Source: Welwitschia mirabilis
Taxonomy: Eukaryota; Gnetophyta; Gnetopsida; Welwitschiales
Direction of reading: 5' to 3'
Assembly: GCA_051453625.1 (NCBI GenBank)
Contig: JBOZIK010000001.1
Span: forward strand, 136,796,423 to 136,860,422
DNA length: 64,000 nucleotides
The notes beneath the pieces were generated by a model that did no database searches, was not told where the DNA came from, and was given only the letters and a program-made list of their open reading frames with translations. Of the stretch, positions 25,132 to 37,428 are shown piece after piece. Within the stretch, counting starts at the first letter, position 1. Each line of letters begins with the position of its first letter. A program made the translations under genes and the position numbers.

Positions 25132-26009
25132 ACATTAAATTTTGAATTATTATTTGCTTAGCTACCTTGATAGAGTAACTGGAAGTCCAGACACCTTTTG
25201 AACTTCTCTAGTTAAAGTGGATTTATCAACATATTTGCTAGGTTTTTTGAAATATGAACCTTTTAAAGATCAGAACATCCTTCTTGAATCTGTTGTGAGT
25301 GATTTTCACCTAGATGTGTTTGGACCTCTTATGAAATGATAGATTATGTGCCAAGAATGTGGTTCTTCGATTATTAATAAATAGTCATACCTTTATTTGA
25401 TAATGTTTTAAAACTTCTATGAGATTCTTCAGCCAATACCTCTTTTAAAAGCCATTGAAGCAATAAGGTATTTTGATTTTATGGTTAAAATGTTTACCAC
25501 AGATTGAAACTTTGACTTTCACAAAATAAATCCTCTTACTTGGCTTAATGTGAACTTCCTCTTATCTAAATCACTAGTAAGTTCTAAATCACAGAATCAT
25601 GAAATTATCTTCTCATATTTGCTATAATAAATGCACACTGTAAAGCTCTATTTATATATCTAAGAATCAATTGCATTGGTTTCTAATGCATTTTATGAAG
25701 TTTCTTCATAAATCTATTGATAAGGATCATAACACGTGGAATATTTGATTTTGTTTTAACCATTTCATATAATAAACTACCAACTACATTAGGTAGAATA
25801 ATCAAGATATGTAATCCTTCTCTTTATTAGTATGTGAAGACAATAAGAGGATAATCTAAAATTCATACCAATAAGAGTACTTTCAAGATTTGCATCTTAC
25901 ATCATGAATAACTCGAGAATTTTCTTGATGTATTGCTCTTAAAATATCCACAACTTCCCATTATTTTTTTCTTAAGTAATGTTCATGTTAAGAATGTATT
26001 TGGTTCTTT
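25132..26009 (-). pseudogene. Copia RT C-terminus and RNase H remnant
   Basis: The minus strand gives blocks like ILRYINRALQCAFIIANM (standard: ILRYLKGT), SDLDKRK near 25540-25570 (standard: GDLDKRRS), KHI-VKITHNRFKKDVL (standard: KHIDVRYHFIRE) and ANMLINPL near 25200-25230 (standard: ADMLTKPL). It resumes the RT exactly at the left TAAAT. Frames are broken. Confidence 0.8.
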
Positions 26010-26014
26010 TAAAT
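26010..26014. repeat. Target site duplication TAAAT (left)
   Basis: Five bases directly before TGTTGCAG. Identical to 38474-38478 after the right LTR. Confidence 0.9.
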
Positions 26015-27089
26015 TGTTGCAGTGTGTATTTGTATAAGTTTTCACATTCAAAGAGATCTTGTTATTTATAACTAAAATAGATATCTTACACAATACATCA
26101 CATTAGTATGAGTGGGAGTAGACTCAAAATGTTGTATTCACATTGAAGTCTATGAGTATGAGACTTAGGTTACTTTGTAACGAATATAGGAACCAGCAAT
26201 AAGTAAAAAATGCAAGAAAATAAAGTACAATGCACAATGCAAGATGTAACTATTCTGAATGCAAATGCAAAATACAGTAACTCTACTTACTTTCAACATT
26301 AACAAAGGCTACCCTTGATAATCTATATCACCAAAGAAATTATCACCAGATCAAGGGCAACATAGACTATATGGGTAATCAAAGAAACTAATATGCAAAT
26401 ATGAAAACAAAACAAAACAAGGTTTTTATATTAACAAGTAATAAGCATCTTGGTTACAAAACAGCTAGGTCTCAATGGAGGATACATAGCCCTCCACCAA
26501 GTGCGCATATTTTTACAACACTCAAGATGGATCTCTTACCCTTCGACCTCCTATCACGAGGATTTCCGATGCAACAAAGATGAGAAAGAGAGTAAAAGAG
26601 GGACTTATTTATAGGAAAATACAATAGAAAAGGACAAATGATAGGTGTAGAAAGGCGCGCTTATTTACAACTCAAAAATGGACGACATGATTACGGGTTG
26701 CTGTCAGAGTCGTTATATATCAGTGTCGGCCGGGCTGTTGTCTAGATGACAAGGGGAATGACAATACATTATAAAATATTCTCAAAATCATGGCTTAGCA
26801 GTCTACATTAGTAGTTGTTAACATGTCTATTGTGGGGATGACGGAGCGGCCGATGACCTTCTTTGATCATTTTCTTGAGGAGAAACTTAGCATTTTTATT
26901 ATTAATCCTTCTCTAATGCTCTATACATCAAAAAGTGCCTTTAATCATTAAATTTGAATAAGAATCGCACTTTTCTGAGATTTTCTCTTGTATCTCCAAA
27001 ATCCTTAGAATTGCACCTAAACTTGTATAAAAGTCTTGCAAAACAACTCATAAAATCCCATTAAATAACCTTAAAATAGTAGTGTAACA
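26015..27089 (-). repeat. Athila-like 3' LTR (left copy)
   Basis: Starts TGTTGCAGTG, ends GTGTAACA. In the first 109 bp it differs from the right LTR at 14 positions: 13 transitions and one single-base indel. A purine-rich tract (minus strand AAGTAGGGGTC) adjoins the inner edge at 27090-27102. Stem-loop motifs occur near 26725-26760 and 26820-26860. Confidence 0.9.
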
Positions 27090-29491
27090 TAGACCCCTAC
27101 TTAGCCTTTGTCAATCCCTGACAGAAAACAGGTAGAAAAACCATAATTGTGAGCTAATTTTTTTTTCAAAAGATAAATCTGGAAGTTATAAAATAGGTTC
27201 ATAAAACATATTACATAGATAAATAACAAGTAGTGCATAATGTNNNNNNNNNNNNNNNNNNNNNNNNNNNNNNNNNNNNNNNNNNNNNNNNNNNNNNNNN
27301 NNNNNNNNNNNNNNNNNNNNGTCTCTGCCCCTTCCCCCCTAAATGAAAAAATAATACATCCCGTATTGGAAAATAGAGCAAAGAAAGTAAACGGGAGTGA
27401 GAGGACAGATAAAAAGGGATAATTTTCTAAATGAAGTATAAAGCTGAATAATATGAGATTTGAGAAATATCAAGATATGAAATATTCTGACAAGTAAAAA
27501 AATGAAGTGGACAATAAAAATGTTTTATTACAAAAAGAATATGAGCAATGCTTGTAACACCAAAAATCTAAAGAAAACACTTTAACTAAGCAAGAAATTA
27601 TCTTTTATTAAAAACTTAAACAAGGAAAACATGCTAAGAAAATACAGTGATGACTTTGAAATAACTAACTAAACCACAAAATAAATCAAGAAGAATGGAC
27701 ATAAGATAACATAAACAAAAGATAGCTTATCGATCTAATATTTTAACCTAGTAGACTCCCATGAAAGTAATCATAACATTGCTTGATGTAAAAAATGCAT
27801 GACTTAATGTACGCAAAAATTTCATTCAATAAGGTATTGATTATGATAATGCTAGAGTAAAATGCTTTAAACAATGAATGATCAGACCAAAGAATTTATC
27901 AAAAAATGAACTCTCCTACTGTCATCTCAAAATAAACACTCAAATCTCAAGAAATGAAATGATCATGTGGAAAGATTAAGAGTCTATGAAATAAGAAATG
28001 CTTCTGATGATACTAGGAATACCAGTGCTTCCATAGCCTCAAAGTTTAAATACAAAATTATTATCCATGATGAGGGGAGTGCAACCATAGTTAAAGAAGT
28101 AAGCACTTGTGACACATGGCCAACTGACCTTTGAGTGGAGTTCTTATAGATACCACATTACACTGCCAAAGGCTCCTCTCAGAAATATTTACTCTAGTGT
28201 ACTTGTAGTAGGACATCATGGTGATCATTTTTTTTGAGATACCATAAATATAAAACATCATAGTCTTTATTTCACACATACTTTTTTTAAACAAAATAAC
28301 ATTCCACATAACCATACACTCCAAAAGAAAAGGGTACAAATCATAAGATTAAGATAGAAAAGAACATTCTTTAAATAATCTAAGATCTTTTTACCACTGA
28401 GAAAAACATCAAAAATAAATCATATTCCTTCAATTGAAGTTCATCGACTTGTAAATGTCCTAAGATTAGGTGAATATAATCTTATCACTAAAATGTCTAA
28501 GTCTAAAGACTAGTTATGGAAATAACTACATAAGTCAAGTTTAAAAAATGATCAAGTAATGTCATAATAATATTTTAAAGGAATGCTCGTGTAATTCCAA
28601 TATTTGCTTATTTACTTCTTATAATTCTCAAGTAGTCAAGTCAAAAATTTCAACAAAGCCATAATAATATATTTTTTCAAAATAATAGAAAACAAAAATC
28701 AATATTTTATTGACTATCGCCCTGGTCATTGTCTAGACGACAGAAAGGATGACAGAGGCAAAAAATAAAAAATTATTAGAAAACACAGAAAAATATCAAA
28801 GAGCTAGAAAAATTAACAAGATTNNNNNNNNNNTTAAATATTGTCCACTATGTTATGGAATGACATAGGAGATGATAGATTATTATTGTAGAAACAGAAA
28901 ATAGAAACTGCTAACAGAAATAAAAACTAAAAATAGAAAATGAAATCAGAAATTATCAAAATAAAAAATTAAAAAGAAAATAGCAAGGCAAGAAAATTTT
29001 ATTCAATTTCTAAGTCTAAAGAACATTTTTTATTAAAAATAAAGAAGAGAGAAAAGTCAAGGATCTATTTTGGTCTCAAGATTTTTAGAGAAATAAGGTC
29101 CAAACTAAAAATTTACTAATTGATAAAACATAAGATATGTGAAATTATTTCCAACTAAAATCAATTAGATGAAGAGAGTAGTAATGGAGAGCACTCTATG
29201 ATACCACATTAAAGTAAAAATTTTGAAAGTCAAAGGGGAGAGAAATGGTAAATCTGGTAAAAGATTTTTATGAAATGCAAGAATTTTATTTTGATCATTA
29301 CAAAGAAAATTATCTTCAAGTCCATTGGAAACATTTTTCTCATCAAAATTTAAATTATGATTTTTAATTTTTGGCTTTTGTAATGGACAACCTCCTTTAT
29401 AAAATTTCTTGAAAAGTTAAACTTCCTTACACTCCAAAGGCTCTTTCTCACTCTTAAAGTTGAATATATTAATGGTTTTTTCAATCTTAAG
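27090..29491 (-). other. 3' noncoding part of the Athila-like element
   Basis: Between purine tract and protease. 27090-27243 matches 61445-61640, 28069-28220 matches the repeated block at 62377-63075, and 28350-28570 matches 63130-63390 of the other family member. 28700-28900 carries stem-loop motifs like those of the leader. No RT, RNase H or integrase motif in any minus frame. Gaps: 77 N at 27244 and 10 N at 28824. Confidence 0.6.
28069..28220. repeat. Conserved 3' block, single copy
   Basis: Shares GGGAGTGCAACCA, CCATATTACACTGCCAAAGG-like core (here ACCACATTACACTGCC), GGCTCCTCTC, GTGTACTTG and AGGACATCATG with three tandem copies at 62377-63075. Confidence 0.8.
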
Positions 29492-30040
29492 TTAATCATC
29501 ATAAAGAATAAGCTCATCTAATTTTATCTCTTTTTCTTTAAGTGGGTGATGTTGTAAGAATAAAGTTGGTTTGATATTACTTTCAATGTTCATTTCATCA
29601 TCACCCAAATATTTCTCAGCTATATCAATGACTCTAATGGTAGATTTTCTATTTTTAAAATGAAATTTCATTATTCCTACTCTTGTATCAATGATGCAGT
29701 GAGGGAGTTGCACAAAAGGCTCTACCTAGAAGTAAAGGGTATCCTCCATTATGCTCAACCTCTATGATAATCACATCTACAGGGTAGAAAGCCTTTTCAA
29801 TCTGTATTGCCAAATTTTTAATAATGCCTAATGTTTTCTTAACTAACGCATCTACTAATTATATGACAATCAGAGTAGGCTTTATTTTATCTTCCAAACC
29901 AAATCTCTTATAAATGTGAAGTGGCATAATGTTAATACTTGCTCCATTGTCAATCTAGGCTTTTCTAATATTTTTGTTTTCCTCCAAAGTAATATGCACC
30001 ATTGCTACTCTTGGATATTTAAATTTGGATGATTTTTATA
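29492..30040 (-). pseudogene. Athila-like aspartic protease, copy A
   Basis: Minus strand carries decayed SVNIMPLHIYKRFGL-like, EKAFYPVDVIIIEVEHNGG and LLLGRAF blocks, then the open tail 29492-29713 with HCIIDTRVGIMKFHFKN and KPTLFLQHHP. This is the retropepsin that processes gag. The frame ends at 29492 soon after the domain, without running on into RT. Confidence 0.75.
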
Positions 30041-30099
30041 ACACTATATTTGTGAGGAATTAGGCAAGAAAGGCTTTTCTAGGAATAAATCTTTTATAT

Positions 30100-31920
30100 T
30101 TTCTTCTTATTAGGTCTTTTCATAATTTTGTGTACCTTAGATTCTTGTAAAACTTTTTAAAAGGATAAGTTTATGCTCACATTTTTCATTAAGGCTATTA
30201 AATGATCATTGAAAGTTAAATTGTTATTAAGCCTATCCATCCAAGGGGTGGTTTATTTAGAAGGATTTTTTTTTTCTTTTTGCCAAGATAAGGGAAGTTA
30301 TAATCTTCTAATATTTCAATATCCTCTTCCTCTTCTTCTTCATCATTTCTACAGTTATTTTGGGAGGTGAAAGGTTCATTTGGAGAAGGGTTTATTTTTT
30401 ATCTACTTCTTGTTACAACCTTACAATCTTTTCTTAGTTCATTTGGGTTGGTAAAGGTTATATTACTAAAGTTCTTTGACATCTTTGTTTTGCCAATATT
30501 GTTTGTTGGAGGATGTTCACTAAGTTTTCCTTGTTTTTATTTGATCTTTCAAAGTTGGTATCTTGTCTTTTAAAGTTGGTATTTTGTTTTCTAATTTTAT
30601 CCACAAGGTTTGTGATTGGATTATTTGGATGTTGGTAGTTGGATGACCTTGGTGGATAGTTTGCATTTTCAAATCAGATTCTAAAAGGTTGAGAATTATT
30701 TTGAAAAAGAGTGTTCAAACTTGGCTGTACCTGATTTTGGATTTGGAAGTTTTGAGATGATTGGTTGAAATTACAAACTTCTTCTTGAATTTTTTCTTTG
30801 TATGTTAGCAAGAAAGTATATTTTTTAGTGGCATGGTAATTATCTTCACATAAATTGCAAGTTTGCATCACATTTCTCTTAGTTGTGGATTTGGCATGTA
30901 AAATCATTTCTGCATACTTCTCCAAGGTTGTTGTAAAATATTTTATGAGATTTATAGGATTAGATTCTATCTCTTTTTGTTGTTCAACCTCTTTTAAGTC
31001 CTTAATGAGTTAGCCTATAATTTGATTTTCTTTAGGTGTTGACTACGTTTAACTAACCTGCACAAGTTCTTCTAATTTTATTCAGGCATCTTCTAATGTA
31101 AGGTTCATGAGGTTTCCATCATAAAAAAAATCTACGAGTTGTTTTGTATGGGGAGTTAATCCACTATAGAAATGGTCTAGTTGTTCTATTCTTGAAAACG
31201 CATATACTAGATTAGAATGGATTACTATAGAGGAACATTTAGAAGTAGAGGCATAATCTTCATTTGGTTTTTATTAGAAGTTTATTACCTCTTTTTTTCT
31301 TTTCCTCATAGTTTCTTCACTCATTAATCTATTTACAAATGTTTCCTAAACTTGATTCCATATTTTTAATCTTTTTTGGGATCAATAAAAGTTTTTCCCT
31401 ACTCTTTAATGTCATGAAAAAGATTACCATATATGTTCTATCCATTATTTTTTTCTTCCTTTTTTTTGAAATGAGGATAAGTTATTTAATGTCTTCAATG
31501 TGTTGAATGGAATCCTTATTATATTTTCCACTAAAAATTAGGTAGGTGTGTAAATTTTTAAGCTTGACATCATCTCCTAGGAGTAGGATAAAAGGTGTTT
31601 GAATTTCTCTTTTCTTGTTAGCTAATAATTCCCTTAGGGTAAGGTTTGCATTAGGGGTAGAAGATATTATGGTTTATTTTTGCTTATAGGAGGTACTGGA
31701 CATTGTGAATTGGTTCTCACTTTCTATAGGATTTTTGTCGAAACAATTTGACTCAGAAAAAATAAATTCGAAAAGAGTTTTGAGTGCATATAAAAATCGC
31801 TTTTCCAATTTGTTTTCTATATCCACCAATTCTTTTTTGATTTGCTTTTCTATCAGTAGCTTTTCTTTCAGATATCTCTTCTCTATTTTGATCATATCAT
31901 AGCATCCTGCAAATAGCAAA
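30100..31920 (-). pseudogene. Athila-like gag, copy A
   Basis: From high to low coordinate: N-terminal segment FSESNCFDKNPIESENQFTM (31674-31919), the capsid-type stretch (31200-31400), and the zinc knuckle CNLCEDNYHATKKY (in 30674-30925), where the last Cys is Tyr. Same order as in copies B to D. Stops are frequent between these segments. Confidence 0.75.
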
Positions 31921-32367
31921 TAATAGAAAATATATAAAAAATATTAGATCGTCATCCTACCTATTGTAGGGACGACAGAAGGGATGACACACATAAAAGT
32001 CCAAAAAATAGAAATAGAATCAAAATAAAAAACAGAAAGCAGAAAACATAAAAAATAGGCCTATCATCCATCTGGTCATCTAGATGTCATAATAGATGAT
32101 AGAAACTAATTTATTTCAAGAAAATCGAAATTCAAAAATGAAATAAAAAGTAAAAATAGCACATTGTCTCTTGACTATTGTGGGGATGACAAAGGGGATA
32201 ACCACTCTTTTTCTATAGAAAACCAATTCTGAAAAACTAAAACTGAAAAAACGCACATAGAAAACCTATAGCTCCCAATAAAATATAACATAAAACAGAT
32301 AAATAATCGAATAGAGGTTTAATATACTTCTCTATATGATGATAACCCTTATACTCCTTAATAGTCT
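31921..32367 (-). promoter_or_regulatory. Leader A with three stem-loop motifs
   Basis: Motif 1 has a perfect 7-bp stem, GTCATCC (31951-31957) with GGATGAC (31982-31988). Motif 2 is near 32060-32103 (GTCATCTAGATGTCAT). Motif 3 is near 32165-32205 (TATTGTGGGGATGACAAAGG). The same three, in the same order and at similar spacing, occur in leaders B and D. Confidence 0.7.
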
Positions 32368-32732
32368 TCTCGATAATAGCACCAAGATGTTACGGTGTGT
32401 ATTTGTGTAGTATTTACATTCAAAGAGATGCTATCATTTATAATTAAAATAGATATCTTACATAATACATCACACTAGTATAATGGGAGTTAATCTAAAA
32501 TGTCTTATCCACATTAAAGTCTATGAGTATGAGACTTAGGTTACTTTGAAAATGAAACTAGAAACCAAAAATAGATAATAATGAAATTAAAAAAGTATAA
32601 TGAAAAATATAATATGCAATCTAAACTAACATGTAATGCAAAAATAACCCTAACTCTACTTACTTTTAGCCTTAATAAAGGTTGCTCTTAATGATCTATG
32701 TCACCCAAAAAATTATCACCAGATCAAGGACA
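32368..32732 (-). repeat. Primer site and truncated LTR, copy A
   Basis: LTR start TGTTACGGTG at 32388, preceded (plus strand) by a primer site whose minus reading is TTGGTGCTATTATCGAGAAG, a decayed form of the TGGCGCCGTTGCCGGGGA type (tRNA-Asp) used by Athila. The LTR breaks off at about 32732, where it is fused directly to gag sequence with no N between. Confidence 0.75.
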
Positions 32733-33300
32733 ATTATAAATCTCTTTACAAATGTTTTTTGGACTTGATTCCATGTTTTTAAGATTTTGTAGGTTGTCCC
32801 ACCCTTTAATATCATAGGTAAGATTATCATATATGTTCTATCCATTATTTTTTGCTTTCCATTTCTTAAGGTAAGTATAAGTTATTCAATGCCTCTAATG
32901 TGTTGAAGGGAATCCTTATCATCTTCTCTACTAAAAGTTGGATAGGCATGTAAATTTTTAAGCTTGATATTATTTCCTAGGAATAGGTCAAAAGGTATTT
33001 TGAATTTCTCTTTTCTTGTTAGCTAAGAATTCTATAAGGGTGAGGTTTGTATTAGGGGTAAAAGATCTTATGACTTATTTTTACTTATAGGAGATACTCG
33101 ACATTGTAAATTGGTTCTCTTCTTCTATAGGATTTTCATTAAGAAAGTCTGACTTAGAAAAAATAAATTCAGAAGAAGGTTTGAGTGAATCTATAGATTA
33201 CTTTTTAGATTTATTTTCTATATTTACTATTCCTTCTTTGATGTTTGTTTCTATCAGTAGCTTTTCTCTTAGATATCTCTTCTCTATGTTGATTATATCA
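32733..33300 (-). pseudogene. Athila-like gag N-terminal half, copy B
   Basis: Minus strand repeats copy A and D segments: a capsid-start region, NLTLIEFLANKKREIQ and FSKSDFLNENPIEEENQFTM. Broken by stops. Confidence 0.7.
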
Positions 33301-33769
33301 CATCATCCTGCAAATAGCAAATAATAAAAAACAAGATGAAAAATAATAGAACATCATCCTATCTATCATGAGGATGATAGAAGGAACGACACACACAAAA
33401 ACCAGAAAAACAGAAATAAAACTTAAATCAAAAATAAAAATCATAAAAAATAAAAAATAGGCCTCTCATCCACCTAGTCATCTAGACATCATAAGAGATA
33501 ACAGAAACTAATTTATTTCATAAAAATCAAAAATTAAGAATAAAACTACAAGTAAAATGGCACACTATCGTCTGGTTTATCGAAGGGATGATAGAGGGGA
33601 TGATCACTTTTTTCTATAGAAACTAAAACTGAAAAACTAAAACTAAACCATTTCACATAGAAAATTTATAATTCCTAATAAAATACAATGTTGCTATAGA
33701 CAAAAAACCAAATAAAGGTTCTATATACTTATCTAAATAATGACAACCCTTGTACTCCTTAATAGCCTT
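33301..33769 (-). promoter_or_regulatory. Leader B with three stem-loop motifs
   Basis: Motifs near 33355-33392, 33465-33505 and 33565-33605 correspond one to one with those of leader A (for example GTCATCTAGACATCATAAG for motif 2). Confidence 0.65.
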
Positions 33770-33924
33770 CCCCAACAATGACGTCAATTTGTTGTAGTAT
33801 ATATTTGTGCAAGTGCTTAAGTTTAAAAGGATTTTGTCATTCATAAAATAAATAGATATTTCGCATAATAAAACATACTAGTATGAGTGGGAGTATACCA
33901 AAAATGTCATATTCACATTGAAGA
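33770..33924 (-). repeat. Primer site and truncated LTR, copy B
   Basis: Minus reading TTGACGTCATTGTTGGGGAA is the best preserved tRNA-Asp-type primer site of the window. The LTR starts TGTTGTAGTA at 33790 and is cut by the N gap at 33925. Confidence 0.75.
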
Positions 33925-34024
33925 NNNNNNNNNNNNNNNNNNNNNNNNNNNNNNNNNNNNNNNNNNNNNNNNNNNNNNNNNNNNNNNNNNNNNNNNNNNN
34001 NNNNNNNNNNNNNNNNNNNNNNNN

Positions 34025-34430
34025 TTCTCAGCTATATCAAAGACTTTAATAGTAAACATTTTATTTCCAAAATGACATTTCATTATTCTTGCTTTTGTAT
34101 TAATGATGCAGTGGGTGGTTGCACAAAAGCTCTACTTAGAAGTAAAGGGTATTCTGTGTTATGCTCAAATTCTATGATGATTACATCTATGGTATAGCAA
34201 ACCTCTTCAATTTTAATTGCTAAATCTTTAATAATGCCTAATGGTTTCTTAACTGATGTATCTGCTAATTCCAAGACAATTAAAATAGGCTCTATTCTAT
34301 CCTTCAAACCAAGTTTCTTACAAATGTGAAGTGGCATAATATTAACACTTATTCTAATGTCTATCAAGGCTTTTCTAATCTTTTTGTTTTCCTCTATAGT
34401 AACATTCACCGTTGCTACTTCTGAATCTTT
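34025..34430 (-). pseudogene. Athila-like aspartic protease, copy C
   Basis: The open stretch 34083-34409 reads ALIDIRISVNIMPLHICKKL, then ELADTSVKKPLGIIKDLAIK, IDVIIIEFEHNTEYPLLLSR and AF. The catalytic DIGAS/DLGAS motif is changed to DIRIS, so it is inactive. Begins at an N gap. Confidence 0.8.
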
Positions 34431-34559
34431 AAATTTGGGTGATTTTTATAACACTGAAGTCATAAGGGATTGGGTAAAAAAGACTTTACTAGGGACAACT
34501 CGTTTATGTTTTATTCTTATTAAGTTTTTCCATAATTTTGAATATCTTGGATTTTCTTG

Positions 34560-35417
34560 TAAAAATTTTTAAAAGGATAACTTTGTACTCACATTTGTCA
34601 TCAAGGACTTTAAGTGATCATTGAAAGTTGAATTGTTGTTAAGCCTATCCATCCAAAGGTTGGTTCGTGAAGAAGGATTTTTTTTTTCTTTTTGTCAAGA
34701 CAAGGGAAGTTGTAATCTTTTAGTATTTCAATGTCCTCTTCCTCTTCTTATTCATCATTTTTAAAGTTATTTTGGGAGGTGGAAGGTTCACATGAAGGAG
34801 GGTTTTTTTCTTGTCCACTTCTTGTCACAACCTTACAATCTTTTCTTAGTTCATTTTGGTTTGGTAAAGGTCATGTAGATAATGTTCCTTGAGGTTTTAG
34901 GTTTGCTATCATTATTTAAGGACATTTACCAAGTTATCTAATTTGGTCATTTGAATATTAGTAGTTGGATAAACTTTGTGAGTAGTTTAAGTTTTCAAAT
35001 TGGTTTCTAAAGGATTGAGAATTGTTTTGAAAATGAGTGTTCAACCTTGGTTGTGCTTGATTTTGATTTCTAAAATTTTGAGATGGTTGAATGAGAGCAC
35101 AAACTTCTTCATGAATTCTTTCTTTGTATGTTAGCAAAAGAGAACAGTTTTTAGTGACATGATAATTATCCTCATATAAGTTACAAGTTTGCACAACATT
35201 TCTTTTGGTTGCGGTTTTAGCATCTAAGATCATTTCTAAATACTTCTCCAAGGTTGTTATAAAATTTTTCATGGAATTTGTAAGATTGACCTCTACCTCT
35301 TTTTGTTGTTTCACCTCTTTTAAGTCTTTGAGAAGTTGACCTACTATTTTATTTTCTTTAGGGGTTGATCAAGTCTGACTTACTTTCACATGCTCTTCTA
35401 GTTTTTTCTAGGCATTA
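34560..35417 (-). pseudogene. Athila-like gag C-terminal half, copy C
   Basis: 34958-35314 is open and contains a complete-looking knuckle apart from one residue (CNLYEDNYHVTKNC, Tyr for the second Cys), followed by a Gln/Asn-rich tail (QNFRNQNQAQPRLNTHFQNN). It stops at the 345-N gap. Confidence 0.8.
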
Positions 35418-35762
35418 NNNNNNNNNNNNNNNNNNNNNNNNNNNNNNNNNNNNNNNNNNNNNNNNNNNNNNNNNNNNNNNNNNNNNNNNNNNNNNNNNNN
35501 NNNNNNNNNNNNNNNNNNNNNNNNNNNNNNNNNNNNNNNNNNNNNNNNNNNNNNNNNNNNNNNNNNNNNNNNNNNNNNNNNNNNNNNNNNNNNNNNNNNN
35601 NNNNNNNNNNNNNNNNNNNNNNNNNNNNNNNNNNNNNNNNNNNNNNNNNNNNNNNNNNNNNNNNNNNNNNNNNNNNNNNNNNNNNNNNNNNNNNNNNNNN
35701 NNNNNNNNNNNNNNNNNNNNNNNNNNNNNNNNNNNNNNNNNNNNNNNNNNNNNNNNNNNNNN

Positions 35763-36955
35763 TGTTCAACCTTGGTTGTACTAATTTTGATTTTGGAAGT
35801 TTTGAGATGGTTGGTTGAAAGCACAAACTTCTTCTCAAAATCTTTCTTTGTATGTTGGTAAAAAAACATAGCTTTTAGTAATATGAAATTATCCTTATAT
35901 AAATCATAGATTTGCACAAAATTTCTTTCAGTTATGTTTTTGACATCTAAATCATTACTACATACTTCTTCAAGCTTGTTGTAAAATCTTTCATAGTATT
36001 TGTAGGATTGAATTCTACTTCTTTTTGTTGTTTCATCTCTTTTAGATCTTTGAAGAGTTGGCCTACCATTTGAGTTTCTTTAGAAGTTGACCAAGTCTGA
36101 CTTACTTTCATAAGCTCTTCTAGTTTTGTCTAGGCATCATCTAATGTAAGATTCATAAGGTTTCCATTACAAGAAAAATCTACAAATTATTTTTTATGGG
36201 AAGTTAGTCCACTATAAAAATGGTCTACTTGTTCTATTATTGAAAATGCATCTACTAGATTAGAGTGTATTGCTATAGAGAAATGTTCATAAGTAGAGGC
36301 ATAATCTTCATTTGGTTTTTGTTGAAAGCTTATTACCTCTTTTTTTCTTATTCTCATGGTTTTTTCACTCATAAATCTCTTTACAAAGTTTTTCCAGACT
36401 TGATCCCATGTTTTTAAGCTTTTGTGAGGTATAGTTTTTAGCTAAAGTTTTACCCTACTCTTTAATGGCATGGGAAAGATTATCATATATGTTCTATCTA
36501 TTATTTTTTCCTTCCCATTTCTCATGGTGAGGATAAGTTATTCAATATTTGCAATGTGTTGAAGGGGGTCCTCATCATTTTCTCCACTAAAAGTTGGGTA
36601 AGCATGTAAATTTTTAAGCTCAACATCGTCTCCTGGAGGTAGGTCAAAAGGTGTTTAAATTTCTCTTTTCTTATTGACTAACAATTTCCTTAGAGTTAAG
36701 TTTACATTAGGGGCAAAAGACCTTATGACTTGTTTTTGCTTACGGGAGGCACTGGACATTATAAATTGGTTCTCTCCTTCTATAGGATTTTCATTAAGAA
36801 AATTTGACTCAGAAAAATAAATTCGGAAGGAGGTTTGAGTGCAAATGGAGATCAATTTTCCGATTCATTCTTTATATCCACCAATTCTTCTTTAATGTTG
36901 TTTTTTATTAGTAGTAATTCTCTCTAATATTTCTTCATAAAATTGATCATATTAC
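35763..36955 (-). pseudogene. Athila-like gag, copy D
   Basis: Contains the core gag blocks: NLTLRKLLVNKKREI, LHAYPTFSGENDEDP-like, SLKTWDQVWKNF-like, MSEKTMRIRKKEVISFQQKP, YEHFSIAIHSNLVDAFS and VDHFYSGLTSHKK. It also repeats the knuckle region seen in copy C, so C and D are parts of different copies. It adjoins the right LTR through leader D. Confidence 0.85.
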
Positions 36956-37428
36956 AGCCTCTTACAAAAAGCAAATAATAGAAAAGAAGATCAAAAAGTA
37001 ATAGACCATCATCATGTCTGTCGTGTGGATGATAGAAGGGATGATACACACAGAAACTAGAAAAACATAAATAGAACCAAAACCGAAAATAGAAAGCAGA
37101 AAAGTTAAAAACAGGACTGTCATTCACGTAGTCATCGGGATGCTATAGGAGACAATAGAAACCAATGCAATCCAAAAATAAAACCAAAAGTAAAAATAGA
37201 ATACTGTCATCTTAACTATTGTGAGGATGACAAAGGGGATGACCATACATTTTTACAGAAATCTGAAACGGAAAAAATTGAAACTAAAATACTGCACACA
37301 GAGAACTTAAAGCTCCTAATAAAATACAATGTCGCACAGACAAATGACCAAACAAAGGTCTGATATACTCACTCAAATGACAACAACCATTGTACTCTCA
37401 ATAGCCTTTCTTGTTAATAATACCAAGA
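36956..37428 (-). promoter_or_regulatory. Leader D and primer binding site
   Basis: Three stem-loop motifs near 37008-37048, 37117-37155 and 37205-37243. The primer site, about 37408-37426, reads TTGGTATTATTAACAAGA on the minus strand, and every mismatch but one to the tRNA-Asp type is a transition. Confidence 0.7.

Noticed and set aside
24957-25145. Open frame of 62 codons as a gene
   Set aside because: It lies within the Copia LTR and is not open in the homologous right LTR.
35398-35917. Long open frames across the 345-N gap
   Set aside because: Most of their length is N, so the openness is meaningless.
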